Assembly (NCBI GenBank): GCA_002869265.1
Contig: PKTH01000049.1
Coordinates: forward strand, 1 to 41,025
DNA from: Candidatus Parcubacteria bacterium
Lineage (GTDB): Bacteria > Patescibacteriota > Patescibacteriia > Patescibacteriales > BM507
Length of the DNA stretch: 41,025 nucleotides
Direction of reading: 5' to 3'
Shown: piece by piece, positions 8,078 through 17,455 of the stretch
How the letters are laid out: each line of letters starts with the position of its first letter
Position numbering within the stretch: the stretch's first letter is position 1
Notes under the pieces: generated by a model
Databases searched by the model: none
Seen by the model: the letters and a program-made list of their open reading frames with translations, nothing else
Told to the model about the DNA's origin: nothing
Translations under genes and position numbers: made by a program

Positions 8078-8091
8078 CCATGGAAATGTTT

Positions 8092-8667
8092 TTATGAAAT
8101 AATTTTATCTATCAAACCGTACTTTTTTGCTTCTTCTGCTCCCATAAATTTATCTCTATCTGAGTCCTTTTCTACTTTAGCTATTTTCTGCCCTGTGTGG
8201 GTTGATAAAATATTGTTTAATCTCTCTTTTATCTTCAAAATATGTTCCGCTCTTATTTTAATGTCTGATGCTTGGCCCTCTGCTCCTCCCATTACCTGAT
8301 GAATCATAACCTCTGAATTCGGAAGACAAAATCTTTTTCCTTTGGCTCCCGAGGCTAGTAGAACTGCTGCCATTGAAGCTGCCATCCCTATACAAATAGT
8401 TGAAACATCTGATTTGATATATTGCATAGTGTCATATATTGCTAGACCGGCTGTGACTGAACCTCCTGGAGAATTGATATAAAACTTAATGTCTTTGTTT
8501 TTTTGCTCAGCATCGAGAAATAATAGTTGGGCAATGACAATATTGGCGACATGGTCTGTTACTGGCTCTCCTAAAAAGATAATTCTGTCTTTTAATAGTC
8601 TTGAGTAGATATCATAGGCTCTCTCGCCATGCGTTGATTTTTCTATAACTGTTGGAATAAGTGGCAT
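8092..8667 (-). CDS. clpP: ATP-dependent Clp protease proteolytic subunit
   Basis: 191 residues, the family's normal length. The catalytic triad is visible: Ser98 in GMAASMA, His123 in MIHQVMGG, and Asp172 in [29 protein letters not shown] and GAEGQASDI are also family signatures. ClpP forms a 14-subunit chamber fed by ClpX or ClpC; neither partner is in this window. It is a single-gene unit with a consensus promoter just upstream. Confidence 0.97.
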   Translation of the reverse strand: MPLIPTVIEKSTHGERAYDIYSRLLKDRIIFLGEPVTDHVANIVIAQLLFLDAEQKNKDIKFYINSPGGSVTAGLAIYDTMQYIKSDVSTICIGMAASMAAVLLASGAKGKRFCLPNSEVMIHQVMGGAEGQASDIKIRAEHILKIKERLNNILSTHTGQKIAKVEKDSDRDKFMGAEEAKKYGLIDKIIS

Positions 8668-8701
8668 ATATTAGTAATTTTTAATATTGAATTATAGAGT
8701 G

Positions 8702-8730
8702 ATTATAGTTTATAAAAACATCGTTGTCAA
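8702..8730 (-). promoter_or_regulatory. consensus sigma70 promoter of clpP
   Basis: Read on the minus strand, TTGACA (8730-8725), 17 bases, then TATAAT (8707-8702). Both hexamers are perfect and the spacing is optimal. The start should be near 8695, about 28 bases before the ATG. Confidence 0.9.
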
Positions 8731-8751
8731 TCAAGCAAAAAACTAAACATT

Positions 8752-9714
8752 CTATTCAATCATCCAACGATTATTTTTATGAACTAACTTTCCATTTATC
8801 TTAAAGCCAGAAGCTTTGCTGTGACCCCCGCCACCCAGAGCATTGGCTATCTTTGATACATCCACATTATCATCTGAGGTTCTCAAGCTCCCCTTAATAG
8901 TTCCATCGTCTTCCTCCCGGAGCATCAACAGACCCTTAACTTCATTTAGATTGCTTAGAAATCCTGAAATTCCCTCAATATCTTCTTCGGTGGCTCCACT
9001 TTCTTCAATATCTTTTTTTGTGATGACCGTAACAGCAAAGTTATATTTTTTATTTATCTCCAAGTTATTTATTGCCAGTCCCCATAGTTTCATCCCGGAT
9101 AAACTCTTATTGCGCCATGTGCTTTCCAAGATGTTCGGAAGCCTGGCGCCGCGAATCATCATCTCTGAAGAAATTCTAATTGTTTTTTCACTAGTAGAGG
9201 GATAAAGAAAATTCCCAGTATCCGTCGAAATCCCAGTAAGGATACAAGTTGCTCTGGCTTTATTTATTTTTATTCTATTCTTTTTAAAAAAATCATAAAT
9301 CACCTGAGTAGTAGAAGCAGCTCTTACCTCCCTAATTTCGATATCACTATAAGAATCTACCTTGGGGTGATGATCAAATTCAATCACTTTTTGATGTTTT
9401 TTTCTGCCAAGAATTTCACTAATTAATGTAGTCCTAGAAAGACTACCACAATCGAGGGGGATGATAAGATCAAAAGAAGAAAAATCTTCTGGCATAGCAT
9501 TGTTTATCTTCTCGGTATGTGGGAGAAATAAAAAATTCTCAGGAATGTCGCTAACACAATATGCATAGTAATCTATTTTTTCTTGTTCTAAAAAATCGAT
9601 CATAGCGCAAATTGAAGAAACAGCATCCCCATCTGGTTTTTCATGAATGACTAAAAATATCTTTTTAGCTTTTTTAATTTTTCTATAGGCAATCCTATGG
9701 TTTCTATAATACAT
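8752..9714 (-). CDS. nrnA: DHH/DHHA1 phosphoesterase (NrnA-like)
   Basis: 320 residues. The DHH domain shows PDGDAVSS (27-34, usually DPDAIGS), PLDCGS (87-91) and FDHHPKVD with DHH at 114-116. The DHHA1 domain ends in GGGHSKASGFKING. Length and order match NrnA-type enzymes, which degrade short oligoribonucleotides and in some species pAp, using Mn ions. The Gly in the first metal motif is a small departure from the usual Pro-Asp-Ala. It is downstream of rbfA on the same strand but separated by a terminator. The gene ends close to the clpP promoter. Confidence 0.85.
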   Translation of the reverse strand: MYYRNHRIAYRKIKKAKKIFLVIHEKPDGDAVSSICAMIDFLEQEKIDYYAYCVSDIPENFLFLPHTEKINNAMPEDFSSFDLIIPLDCGSLSRTTLISEILGRKKHQKVIEFDHHPKVDSYSDIEIREVRAASTTQVIYDFFKKNRIKINKARATCILTGISTDTGNFLYPSTSEKTIRISSEMMIRGARLPNILESTWRNKSLSGMKLWGLAINNLEINKKYNFAVTVITKKDIEESGATEEDIEGISGFLSNLNEVKGLLMLREEDDGTIKGSLRTSDDNVDVSKIANALGGGGHSKASGFKINGKLVHKNNRWMIE

Positions 9715-9747
9715 ATAAAAAAATCCCTTGAAAATTTACAGGGGATT
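9715..9747 (-). terminator. terminator after infB-rbfA
   Basis: On the minus strand a stem AATCCC / GGGATT (with two more pairs inside) is followed by seven T. The stem contains the last bases of the rbfA stop codon. Confidence 0.75.
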
Positions 9748-10081
9748 ATTTTTCATTTTCTATTTCATTAAGCAACCTCTCAATAACTGAAGCTTCTCTT
9801 TCGGTAGAGTCTATCTCCCAGTGTATTTTTGGTATTTTCCTTATTTTTACGCTCTTCTTGAGATGAGAGTTGAGCATCGAAGTGTTTTTTTTCAAAAGTT
9901 TAAGTGTTGAACCATATTTGTTATCTGGTAAAACCGAAACATATACCTTTGCATTTCTCAACTCTGGAGAGCAATCAACTTCAACAACAGTGATCAGCCC
10001 TCCCTCTACCTTAATATTATTGGAAATAAACTTTGCTATCTCTTTTTGAAGATTCTCGTTAATCTGTTCAATCCGTGACAT
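9746..10081 (-). CDS. rbfA: 30S ribosome-binding factor A
   Basis: 111 residues, near the family norm. A single KH-like domain is recognisable from the N-terminal helix RIEQINENLQKEIAKFI, the strand LITVVEVDCSPELRNAKVYVSVL, and PKIHWEIDSTEREASVIERLL. RbfA helps mature the 16S 5' end during 30S assembly. The ATG lies one base after the infB stop, the usual infB-rbfA order. Confidence 0.93.
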   Translation of the reverse strand: MSRIEQINENLQKEIAKFISNNIKVEGGLITVVEVDCSPELRNAKVYVSVLPDNKYGSTLKLLKKNTSMLNSHLKKSVKIRKIPKIHWEIDSTEREASVIERLLNEIENEK

Positions 10082-10082
10082 A

Positions 10083-12062
10083 TTACAGGCTGGACTTTAT
10101 AGTCTCTTGTTTCTTAATAATCAAAATATCTCCCTCTTCAATTACTGGCTCACCCTCATAAACTAGGCCGCATTCTTCACCCTCAGAGACATAATCAACC
10201 TCTTGTTTTCCTGACTGTAAGTTAACTAATACCCCCCTGTCGATAATCTTACCCTTTCTTTCTATATCTATAATTGTATCTTTCTCAATTTTACCTTCCA
10301 AAACTGAACCACCAACGATTTGTTTTTTTGCTTCAGTTCTAAAGATGGCTAACACTTTTAATTTTCCTAAATCAGTAACAATAACTTCTTCGTCTATCAT
10401 TGATTCTAGTTTTTCCTTTACATCATTAATCAAATCATAAATCACATTATACATTTTTACTTCCACTCCCTTCTCTCTTACAATTTCCTCTAAACCAGTT
10501 GGAATTTTTACATTAAATCCAGCAATCATCGCCCCTGCTGCTTCGGCCCGACTCACATCACCCTCAGTAATATTTCCTAATCCTTTGTGAATAATTTTAA
10601 CTTTAATTTTTGAGCCCTGGACCTTTAAAAGAGATTCCTCAATTGCCTCTGCTGAGCCTAAAACGTCGCTTTTGATTAAAATTGTAAACCGTTTTACTGA
10701 TTCATCTTCTTCTTGAGATGACTGAGATTGCAGAGAAGATCCTTGATCAAGTCCTTTTATCTTTTTAGTTTTTAGCTTTCTCCCTTCTCCAACCTCAAGC
10801 AAATCACCAACTTCCGGTGAAATTTTTAAACCGATTATTTTTGCTGGCATCGAAGGACCAGCTTCATCGATTTTTTCTCCGAGATAATTATATAGAGCTC
10901 TAACCTTTCCATAGTCTATTCCGTTATAAGAAAGAGAGTCACCTGTTTTAAAAACACCATTCTGCACCAACAGAGTTACAACTGGACCAGCCCCCTTATC
11001 AATATTGGACTCAATTACTGACCCAAGTGGTTGACCTCCAGGATTAGCTTGAATGTTCTCTGACTCAACATCAGCCAATAAAAGTAAGGTATCAATCAGT
11101 TCATCAATTCCTGTACCGGCCTTAGCTGAGATTGGTGCCATGATAGTTTTTCCTCCCCAGTCTTCTGGAATAAGTTTTAACTGACTAGATAACTCTTGTT
11201 TGGTTTTATCAATATTGGCTTCTGGTTTGTCTATTTTATTGATAGCCACAATAACTGGCAACTTAGCTTTCTCGAGTATTCTATAAGCTTCTACAGTCTG
11301 TGGTTTAACTCCATCATCAGCCGCTACAACCAAAATAGCAATGTCAGCAATCTTAGCTCCACGACTTCTCATGGCAGTAAAAGCCTCATGTCCCGGAGTA
11401 TCAATAAATGTAATCTTTTTATTATTTTTTTCAATCTGATAAGCGCCAATATGTTGAGTAATCCCACCAGCCTCACCTTCGATAACGTTTGTTTCTCTAA
11501 TAGCATCAAGTAATCTTGTTTTTCCATGATCTACGTGGCCCATCACAACTACAACCGGTGCTCTAGACTGCAGGCTATCTTTTTGGTCTTTAATGGCTTC
11601 TTTTAATTTATCCTGTTCCTTTTCTTCGGGTTCTTCTGTATCATCTCCCTCTGGCAAAATATCCAAGCCCAAATCTTCACTAATAAGCCAGGCTGTGTCA
11701 TAGTCAATCTTTTCATTCAAAGAAGCAAATATCCCATTTTTCATTAGCTCTGCCAGTATCCTATTAACAGGAATATTAGATATGTCTGACAACTCTCTGA
11801 CCGTGATAAGTTTAGGTAGTTTTACTGTCACTTTGTCGGCTTTTAGCTTTTCCTTCATTTCTGCTTCTTGCTGTTCTTTTTCTATCCTCTTTTGAGTTTC
11901 AATTTGTCTTCTCAGCCTTGGCCAATCTTTGATGATTTTGTTGGCAATTGGTTTTGGAATTTTTATCGCTTTTTGCCCAATATCAAAACCAAGCTTTGGC
12001 AGTTGTTCCCGAAGCTCTTGAGGAGAGATTTTTAAAAGTCTTGCAAGTGCAGTTATATTCAT
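10083..12062 (-). CDS. infB: translation initiation factor IF-2
   Basis: 659 residues from the ATG at 12062. An ATG at 12083 would add seven residues, but [20 protein letters not shown] matches the family start. Order: an IF2N domain (1-45), a charged coiled linker, a second IF2N-like domain (about 85-135), then the G domain with GHVDHGKT (175-182), DTPGHEAF and NKID, and domains II-IV. It is shorter than the E. coli protein because the linker is short. IF-2 brings initiator tRNA to the 30S subunit. A 6-bp hairpin at 12082-12097 just upstream could be a weak terminator for the preceding gene or part of the leader. Confidence 0.95.
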   Translation of the reverse strand: MNITALARLLKISPQELREQLPKLGFDIGQKAIKIPKPIANKIIKDWPRLRRQIETQKRIEKEQQEAEMKEKLKADKVTVKLPKLITVRELSDISNIPVNRILAELMKNGIFASLNEKIDYDTAWLISEDLGLDILPEGDDTEEPEEKEQDKLKEAIKDQKDSLQSRAPVVVVMGHVDHGKTRLLDAIRETNVIEGEAGGITQHIGAYQIEKNNKKITFIDTPGHEAFTAMRSRGAKIADIAILVVAADDGVKPQTVEAYRILEKAKLPVIVAINKIDKPEANIDKTKQELSSQLKLIPEDWGGKTIMAPISAKAGTGIDELIDTLLLLADVESENIQANPGGQPLGSVIESNIDKGAGPVVTLLVQNGVFKTGDSLSYNGIDYGKVRALYNYLGEKIDEAGPSMPAKIIGLKISPEVGDLLEVGEGRKLKTKKIKGLDQGSSLQSQSSQEEDESVKRFTILIKSDVLGSAEAIEESLLKVQGSKIKVKIIHKGLGNITEGDVSRAEAAGAMIAGFNVKIPTGLEEIVREKGVEVKMYNVIYDLINDVKEKLESMIDEEVIVTDLGKLKVLAIFRTEAKKQIVGGSVLEGKIEKDTIIDIERKGKIIDRGVLVNLQSGKQEVDYVSEGEECGLVYEGEPVIEEGDILIIKKQETIKSSL

Positions 12063-12126
12063 GTTTGTTATATTAAAACGCATCCTTTTAGAAGGATACT
12101 ATTTAGTTAATATTACATAAAACTAT

Positions 12127-13695
12127 TTAATAGTCAACTGCAGACAAGCTTTCTGTTACATCTACCACTCTCTTGGCTTTTGTGCCTATTTTATTTTCAT
12201 GTTCAATAAAATATGATCTATTTTCTAAAATATCAAAATTTTCAGAAAATATATTATTAAATAAAGTCCGAAAAATATTTACTGGGCTTATGTCTTGAGG
12301 AAAATCAATTTGTTGTTCACTGGGTGGTCTAATTGCAGTTAAAATAGAAAATCGCTCTTTTAAATCACTTCTATCAACTGACTCTGGATAAAAACCAGAA
12401 AGAGGCCCGTGGTCTGACTGTATGACAATAACAGAACCATCGTCTTTTGTTAGTATTTCATCAATTACTTCTAGGACTCTTTTATTTACAAACTGAAGTT
12501 GATCCAAATATACACTTTTATATGTTCCAACATTACTTCTCCTTAAATCAACATAGTCACTTCTGTATAATAACTTTTTACCGCTATTATTTACATAAAT
12601 ATTTTTTCTCAAATTACCATCCTTGTCTGCAAAATGTGGAAAATGGGGTGATAAAATATGAGCATAGGAAAAAGTAGATCCTTTAATGTTTGGGACTTCT
12701 CCAAGATGGTCGATAATATCATCGAATTTTTCTCTGCTCTGCTTGTGCAACAAGGTGGTTGCAAAAGAAAGATCAAAAAATGGTATTGGCGAGTTCATCA
12801 TAACCAGAGAAAGGAAATCATTGACCTTCTTCTTATTTTTCATTACTATATCAGTCTTTCTGGAGTTATTTCCAACCCACATCGGCGCAAATGAAATAGA
12901 TTTATAGCCCTTTTTGCCTAAATAATTATCTACTTTTGAATTTGCAACCATTCCCAAAAATAATTCTTTGTTTTTTAAATTATCTCTCAAAAAAGTATCA
13001 TCATGATATTCCATGTTAAGTGATGATGACATTGAATATATGGTTTCTGAATAATTACTTATTGCACTGTCGGATATCTTAAATCCTCTCTCTCTAAGAC
13101 CATTAAGAAAATATGAATTATTAAAAGAAAAAGTATTCTGCAAAACATCCTCTCTAGCATAACCATCTAGAATTATATAATAAATATCAGGACCAGCCAC
13201 TGTCCACTCTTCTGAGATGTTTTCAACTGTCTTTTCTGCATTTTGAGCATCTGAAAGAAAAGATCTATTTATTTCAAACGCAAATATCAAAAAAAGAGGT
13301 ATTAAAAGAATAAACAAAGAAACTGAATTTAATTTCTTTGAGAGTGAAGAAACTTTCTTGGTGCTAATTACCAAAAAGGCAACAGTGGCAATAAAAATCA
13401 ATAGATAGTTTGTAAAAACAAGAGGCAGTGCTCCTTCTGCTAAATATCTATATAAATATATTGCCAGATGCCTAAAGCTGAAAAATATAAATGACAACAA
13501 TGAAGTCAGCAGAGCCCCTCTGTGGAAACTTTTAAAAAATAGTGAAAAAATAATTTGGAAAAAAAACGTAAAGAAAACAACTATAATAATAGGGGTTAGT
13601 ATTTGGCCCAAACGAAGAAATTCTTTGTTTGCTTCATAAAGACTAATAATTGGGAAAAGAGAAAAAAGTAGTGGATGGATAGGAAATCTATTCAT
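12127..13695 (-). CDS. membrane protein with sulfatase / alkaline-phosphatase-superfamily domain
   Basis: 522 residues. Four or five N-terminal membrane segments (about 5-145) anchor an extracytoplasmic domain. Metal-ligand motifs of the alkaline phosphatase superfamily are present: IILDGYARED (Asp177) and VIQSDHG (427-430), plus a His-rich HILSPHFPHF (346-355). The nucleophile position is not obvious; the Ser/Thr after DGYARED differs from classic sulfatases. Such proteins transfer or remove phosphate- or sulfate-linked groups on envelope polymers; the substrate is unknown. It overlaps the upstream methyltransferase gene by eight bases and is the third gene of a three-gene cassette. Confidence 0.75.
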   Translation of the reverse strand: MNRFPIHPLLFSLFPIISLYEANKEFLRLGQILTPIIIVVFFTFFFQIIFSLFFKSFHRGALLTSLLSFIFFSFRHLAIYLYRYLAEGALPLVFTNYLLIFIATVAFLVISTKKVSSLSKKLNSVSLFILLIPLFLIFAFEINRSFLSDAQNAEKTVENISEEWTVAGPDIYYIILDGYAREDVLQNTFSFNNSYFLNGLRERGFKISDSAISNYSETIYSMSSSLNMEYHDDTFLRDNLKNKELFLGMVANSKVDNYLGKKGYKSISFAPMWVGNNSRKTDIVMKNKKKVNDFLSLVMMNSPIPFFDLSFATTLLHKQSREKFDDIIDHLGEVPNIKGSTFSYAHILSPHFPHFADKDGNLRKNIYVNNSGKKLLYRSDYVDLRRSNVGTYKSVYLDQLQFVNKRVLEVIDEILTKDDGSVIVIQSDHGPLSGFYPESVDRSDLKERFSILTAIRPPSEQQIDFPQDISPVNIFRTLFNNIFSENFDILENRSYFIEHENKIGTKAKRVVDVTESLSAVDY

Positions 13696-15058
13696 TGCTT
13701 TTCATTAAATATAATGTTCTTTTAGTGTTATTAATCTTAGCTTTTTTAACAACTGTGTAATGTTTTGAAAATTCCTTTATAAAATTATCTTCATTGTACC
13801 AAGATAGATCATCCCCCCTGTTTTGCACTAATTTGTCTGCATTAGAATCACCAATTGGGACAAATTCGATTATTAAAAATCTAGATTTTCTTGAAAAGAG
13901 GTCTGCAATCTTACTGAAAGGAAGATGATTTGTTATCGAAAGGTGATGAATCAATGCGAGGGATATTATCAAATCAAAATTGGCTCTTTCGAGGAAAGAC
14001 TTTCTTTCTTCATTCCCCCAGCCAATTGATGGATTTGGATTGAAAAGATCTAAAAAGAGAGGTAAAATATTTTTTTCTTTTTTCTCTTTCAGGTTTAAGT
14101 AGTTTTTTTCAACCGCCACTAAATCAATGTCGCTTGAAACTGTAAAAATTCCTTTTTCGGAAGAAAGCCTTGAAAAAGTACCATCATTTGCTCCAAGATC
14201 AAGGACTCTTTTAGGAGATGTTTGATCTATAAACGAAGAAACCAAATCTTTTTTTTCTTTGAATGACTCTTCTTTATAGTTAGTGAAAGTATAATACTCT
14301 CCCCATTCTGTTTTGTCCTTTTTTAATTGAGTTTTCAGTATGAGAGTTTTTAAGCTATCTAGAATAGCTTTCTGTGAGGTTAAACTAAACTTTCTTTGGC
14401 TAGAAATTTTTTTCTGAGAAAATGCTTTTTGACTTTTGGCATGTAAATATATATGAATAAATACTGATGGTTTTATTTTTTTTGAAAAAGGCAAAATACT
14501 AGATGCCATGTCTAGTGGTATTCCATCAATGTAAGAACTCATTAAAGAAGACAATCTTATATCAACGCCACTAATTAAAAGAAGCGGTGCTAAAAAATGT
14601 TGGCAAAACTGGCGGTAGGCAACCCAGGGGGAATTTTCTTTTATTTTTTCAAATGAAAGGGTGTCAATAAAAATGGGGCGACCAGCTTGAAATTGTATGT
14701 TATATGCACTCGCATCTTTTAAGCTCATTCCATGTTCAAGGGCTATTTGCTGTATTTCTAGGGTTAAAAGGGCTGCATCTTTTATTTGGGAAAAAGACCA
14801 TTCATAAGGATATGATATAAAGTCTATTTTTTTTGGCTTAATTGTTTTGTACCCCCCGCCACCAAGCTCTATCTCTTCATGTTCAACAAGCATCTTATTT
14901 TCTTGAAGATACCTGCAAAGACCAGATGAAATCAAAAAATCAAAATCATCCTTGGCTGAATGATTTATTTGTCTGTATATATCATTTTTATACTTAAAAA
15001 CAAAGCCTCCCCTGTCTCTAAAAGAGCCTCCATCAACTTTAAATGAATCCCTATTCAT
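13688..15058 (-). CDS. kinase-like / SAM-methyltransferase two-domain protein (NoeA-like)
   Basis: 456 residues. The N-terminal half has a degenerate kinase-like signature: LKDASAYNIQF (Asp115, Asn120) followed by PIFIDTLSFE (Asp132), recalling HxDxxxxN...DFG of aminoglycoside/choline kinases. The C-terminal half is a class I methyltransferase: VLDLGANDGTFS (285-296) binds SAM, with an acidic strand end at SSDID and a later DLIISLALIHHL. The layout resembles the methyltransferase proteins related to rhizobial NoeA. It overlaps both neighbours by eight bases, so the three proteins are made together. I infer modification of a surface glycan or lipid; the acceptor is unknown. Confidence 0.75.
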   Translation of the reverse strand: MNRDSFKVDGGSFRDRGGFVFKYKNDIYRQINHSAKDDFDFLISSGLCRYLQENKMLVEHEEIELGGGGYKTIKPKKIDFISYPYEWSFSQIKDAALLTLEIQQIALEHGMSLKDASAYNIQFQAGRPIFIDTLSFEKIKENSPWVAYRQFCQHFLAPLLLISGVDIRLSSLMSSYIDGIPLDMASSILPFSKKIKPSVFIHIYLHAKSQKAFSQKKISSQRKFSLTSQKAILDSLKTLILKTQLKKDKTEWGEYYTFTNYKEESFKEKKDLVSSFIDQTSPKRVLDLGANDGTFSRLSSEKGIFTVSSDIDLVAVEKNYLNLKEKKEKNILPLFLDLFNPNPSIGWGNEERKSFLERANFDLIISLALIHHLSITNHLPFSKIADLFSRKSRFLIIEFVPIGDSNADKLVQNRGDDLSWYNEDNFIKEFSKHYTVVKKAKINNTKRTLYLMKSNE

Positions 15059-15269
15059 TGCTTTTCTTTTCTTTTTTTGTAATAATCTTTCTAAACAAAA
15101 AAATAATTTTTCTAAAATAGCTTTTAAGGATAAATAGTCCCCCTAAAATACCGCCCAAGACCAGTTGCAAGACATAAGAACCTGTTCCTGCATCCAAATA
15201 GGCATTAGCTGTGTTGGCTGAGAGTAGAAAGAGAGAGAAAATTAAAAAAAGTTTATCTATTTTTTTCAT
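15051..15269 (-). CDS. small YLDxGTGS membrane protein
   Basis: 72 residues. A signal peptide (about 1-22, ending ANA) is followed by YLDAGTGSYVLQLVLGGILG, a membrane segment, and a basic tail ending KKEKKS. The YLD-x-GTGS motif right after the cleavage site is a mark of a small conserved family of unknown function often met beside sulfatase-like and kinase/methyltransferase genes. It is the first gene of such a cassette here, overlapping the next by eight bases. The short length and coupling make it a likely accessory or membrane partner of the two enzymes. Confidence 0.7.
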   Translation of the reverse strand: MKKIDKLFLIFSLFLLSANTANAYLDAGTGSYVLQLVLGGILGGLFILKSYFRKIIFLFRKIITKKEKKSNE

Positions 15270-15290
15270 AGTTTTATTATTTATTTATTT

Positions 15291-15299
15291 ATTTTAACA
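15291..15299 (-). promoter_or_regulatory. extended -10 promoter of the sulfatase cassette
   Basis: On the minus strand TG-T-TAAAAT forms an extended -10, with TTTTCA 17 bases upstream (inside the truB start). The leader would be about 15 bases. Confidence 0.5.
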
Positions 15300-15302
15300 C
15301 AA

Positions 15303-16010
15303 ATGGCCAACGATGAAAATAATAAAAATGTACAATCTGGATTTGTACTAATAGACAAAAACCCTGGGATTAGTTCACATGGTGTTGTCAATGCCCTGAG
15401 AAATATAACTGGAATAAAAAAAATTGGTCATGCTGGCACACTTGACCCTTTTGCCAGCGGTCTATTGATTTTAGCAATTGGAAGAGAGTCTACAAAACAA
15501 ATTGATTATTTTGTAAAAAAAGACAAAAAATACATCGCCACCCTAAAACTAGGCGCAAGCACAGACACCTACGACAGAGAGGGCATTATAAAAACTTCTC
15601 CACAAACAAAAGAACTTGAAACCAAACAAATTAAAAGCTGTTTAGCTGAATTTATTGGAGAGCAAGATCAAATACCGCCAATGTTTAGTGCAAAAAAAAT
15701 TAATGGGCAAAAACTTTATAACCTAGCCAGGAAAGGAATTGAAATAGAGAGACAGCCTTCAAGGATAAATATTTATGACATAGGTATTAAAAAATTTTCT
15801 TGGCCATATTTGGAAATTGAGGTCTCTTGCTCAACTGGGACCTATATCAGAAGCCTAGCTAACGACATTGGCATTAAATTAGGATGCGGAGCCTATTTAG
15901 AAGATCTTCGTAGAACAGCAATTGGAGATTATAATATAAAAAATGCCCAAAAGGTGGACATTTTAAACAACAGCAACTGGGGCGACTTTCTTTTTAAAAT
16001 TACTAACTAG
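15303..16010 (+). CDS. truB: tRNA pseudouridine-55 synthase
   Basis: 235 residues. GFVLIDKNPGISS opens the catalytic domain, and HAGTLDPFASG carries the catalytic Asp48. YDREG, QIPPMFSAKKINGQKLY and the RSLANDIG segment also match TruB. It lacks the C-terminal PUA domain of long TruB proteins, as in many short bacterial forms. TruB makes pseudouridine 55 in the T-loop of nearly all tRNAs. The gene ends tail-to-tail with a glycosyltransferase, overlapping it by eight bases with no terminator between. Confidence 0.93.
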   Translation: MANDENNKNVQSGFVLIDKNPGISSHGVVNALRNITGIKKIGHAGTLDPFASGLLILAIGRESTKQIDYFVKKDKKYIATLKLGASTDTYDREGIIKTSPQTKELETKQIKSCLAEFIGEQDQIPPMFSAKKINGQKLYNLARKGIEIERQPSRINIYDIGIKKFSWPYLEIEVSCSTGTYIRSLANDIGIKLGCGAYLEDLRRTAIGDYNIKNAQKVDILNNSNWGDFLFKITN

Positions 16011-16731
16011 CCTCCCCAATCTCCCTAATCTTTTTCTTCAGTTTTAGAAAATTCATAAAGTGATTAAAGCTATCCTTAAAGACCTTGACCTTACTGTTCC
16101 TCTTATCAAACCTTTTTTCGTTCCACTCCACTGGGATCTCTTTTAGTCTGTTTTTCTTATACTTCATATAAGTAATAAGTTCTGTATCAAAAAACCACTT
16201 ATCGTCAAAAAAGTATTGAGAAATATCATTAAAAGAACTTTTTTTAACAGCTTTAAATCCACACTGGGTGTCATTCACTCCATAGCCAAAGAAAAGTCTA
16301 TATAAAACATTACATGACCTGGAAATTGTTTCTCTAAAAATATTGCGCTCAATCACAGACTCTGGCAAAAGTCTTGAACCAATAACTATTTCGGCTTCCC
16401 CCTGTATGATGGGACCCACCAACTCTGGTACGTGTTTTAGGTTCACAGCTAAATCAGCGTCCATATAAGAAACAATGTCTGCATCTGAATTTGACCAATA
16501 CTTTCTTATTGCCCTCCCTCGCCCTGGTCTATTTACAACAAACAAGCTTATCTTTTCATTTGCTAGTTTATTAGCGATTTCTCTTGACTGGTCTTTTGAT
16601 CCATTATCAACAATTACTATCCTCCAGTCGTAGGGTAGATTTTTTGATAAAAGGAAGCTATATAGAGAGCTTATGCTCTCTTCGAGAATTAGCTCTTCGT
16701 TATAAATTGGAACACAGAAATCTATTTTCAT
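16003..16731 (-). CDS. family 2 glycosyltransferase (dolichol-phosphate-sugar synthase-like)
   Basis: 242 residues. The GT-A fold is shown by IDFCVPIYNEE at the start, VIVDNGSKDQS (39-49), YMDADLAVNL with the DxD metal motif (91-93), and DTQCGFKAVKK. These, especially DTQCGFK, are typical of polyprenyl-phosphate mannose/glucose synthases. No C-terminal membrane segments are seen, so it would act at the inner membrane face. It is the last gene of a leftward operon and overlaps the methyltransferase by four bases. The product may be the lipid-linked sugar used by the multi-spanning protein of the same operon. Confidence 0.85.
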   Translation of the reverse strand: MKIDFCVPIYNEELILEESISSLYSFLLSKNLPYDWRIVIVDNGSKDQSREIANKLANEKISLFVVNRPGRGRAIRKYWSNSDADIVSYMDADLAVNLKHVPELVGPIIQGEAEIVIGSRLLPESVIERNIFRETISRSCNVLYRLFFGYGVNDTQCGFKAVKKSSFNDISQYFFDDKWFFDTELITYMKYKKNRLKEIPVEWNEKRFDKRNSKVKVFKDSFNHFMNFLKLKKKIREIGEAS

Positions 16732-17453
16732 TTTTTTCTTGCTATGCCATATATACTCAAACCTGGGGTAGTTTTTCTCCTAAATAGGTGAAGAGCCTCT
16801 GTCTTAAGAATGAAATATAAAAGCGAATTAATAAATTTATTTCTTTTCTTAGCGTCAGATTCAATTTTTGCTTTTTTAAAAAATAAATTCTTTGACTTTC
16901 TATATGCATATACAGCAGACAAAATAATAATGTTCCAATAATACAATTCTACTGACTTAAAGCCACTCTCTTGTAATTTATTTAATATCTCCTTTTTAGT
17001 ATATCGCCTTTCATGGCCAGTCGATTTGTCATGGTGGCCAAACAAACTTGGGTGAGCAGGGACAGTAAACAGAAATATTCCCTTGCTTTTCAGAGAAGAA
17101 AAAATTTCACTCATTACTTTTCTGTCGTTTTTCAGGTGCTCAAGGACATCAAAGGCGCAAACGATATCAAAATAATTGCTATCTAATTTTATATTTTCTA
17201 GGTCAGCCAAAATAGTTCGATGACCCTTTTCTTTAGCCAATTCAACTGCCTGCTTGTCTATATCCATTGCTGTGGTTCTCCCAAAGCTAGAAATAATATC
17301 CAACTCTCCTCCAATGCCGCAGCCAACATCTAAAATACTTTTTGTGTTTCCTTTTTCTGAAACATGTGAAAATAGCTTTCCTATTAATATTTTTCTGGCT
17401 TCATACCAAAAATGTTTTTCATCACCCAAAAGGCTGTGATCTTCATAATTCAT
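16728..17453 (-). CDS. class I SAM-dependent methyltransferase
   Basis: 241 residues. The SAM-binding loop ILDVGCGIGGE lies near residue 40, followed by AMDIDKQAVELAKEKG, an acidic ADLENIKL, and DIVCAFDVLEHLKND; the last is the typical motif IV/post-I region of the ubiE/coq5-like group. A C-terminal helical extension after VELYYWNII is basic and may touch the membrane. The substrate is unknown; the operon (GT2 plus a multi-spanning protein) suggests methylation of a surface sugar or lipid carrier. Confidence 0.82.
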   Translation of the reverse strand: MNYEDHSLLGDEKHFWYEARKILIGKLFSHVSEKGNTKSILDVGCGIGGELDIISSFGRTTAMDIDKQAVELAKEKGHRTILADLENIKLDSNYFDIVCAFDVLEHLKNDRKVMSEIFSSLKSKGIFLFTVPAHPSLFGHHDKSTGHERRYTKKEILNKLQESGFKSVELYYWNIIILSAVYAYRKSKNLFFKKAKIESDAKKRNKFINSLLYFILKTEALHLFRRKTTPGLSIYGIARKK

Positions 17454-17455
17454 AA

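Noticed and set aside
12082-12097. Terminator between the sulfatase cassette and infB
   Set aside because: The stem is only 6 bp and the minus-strand tail (GCGTTTTAATA) is poor, so it is mentioned in the infB entry but not called.
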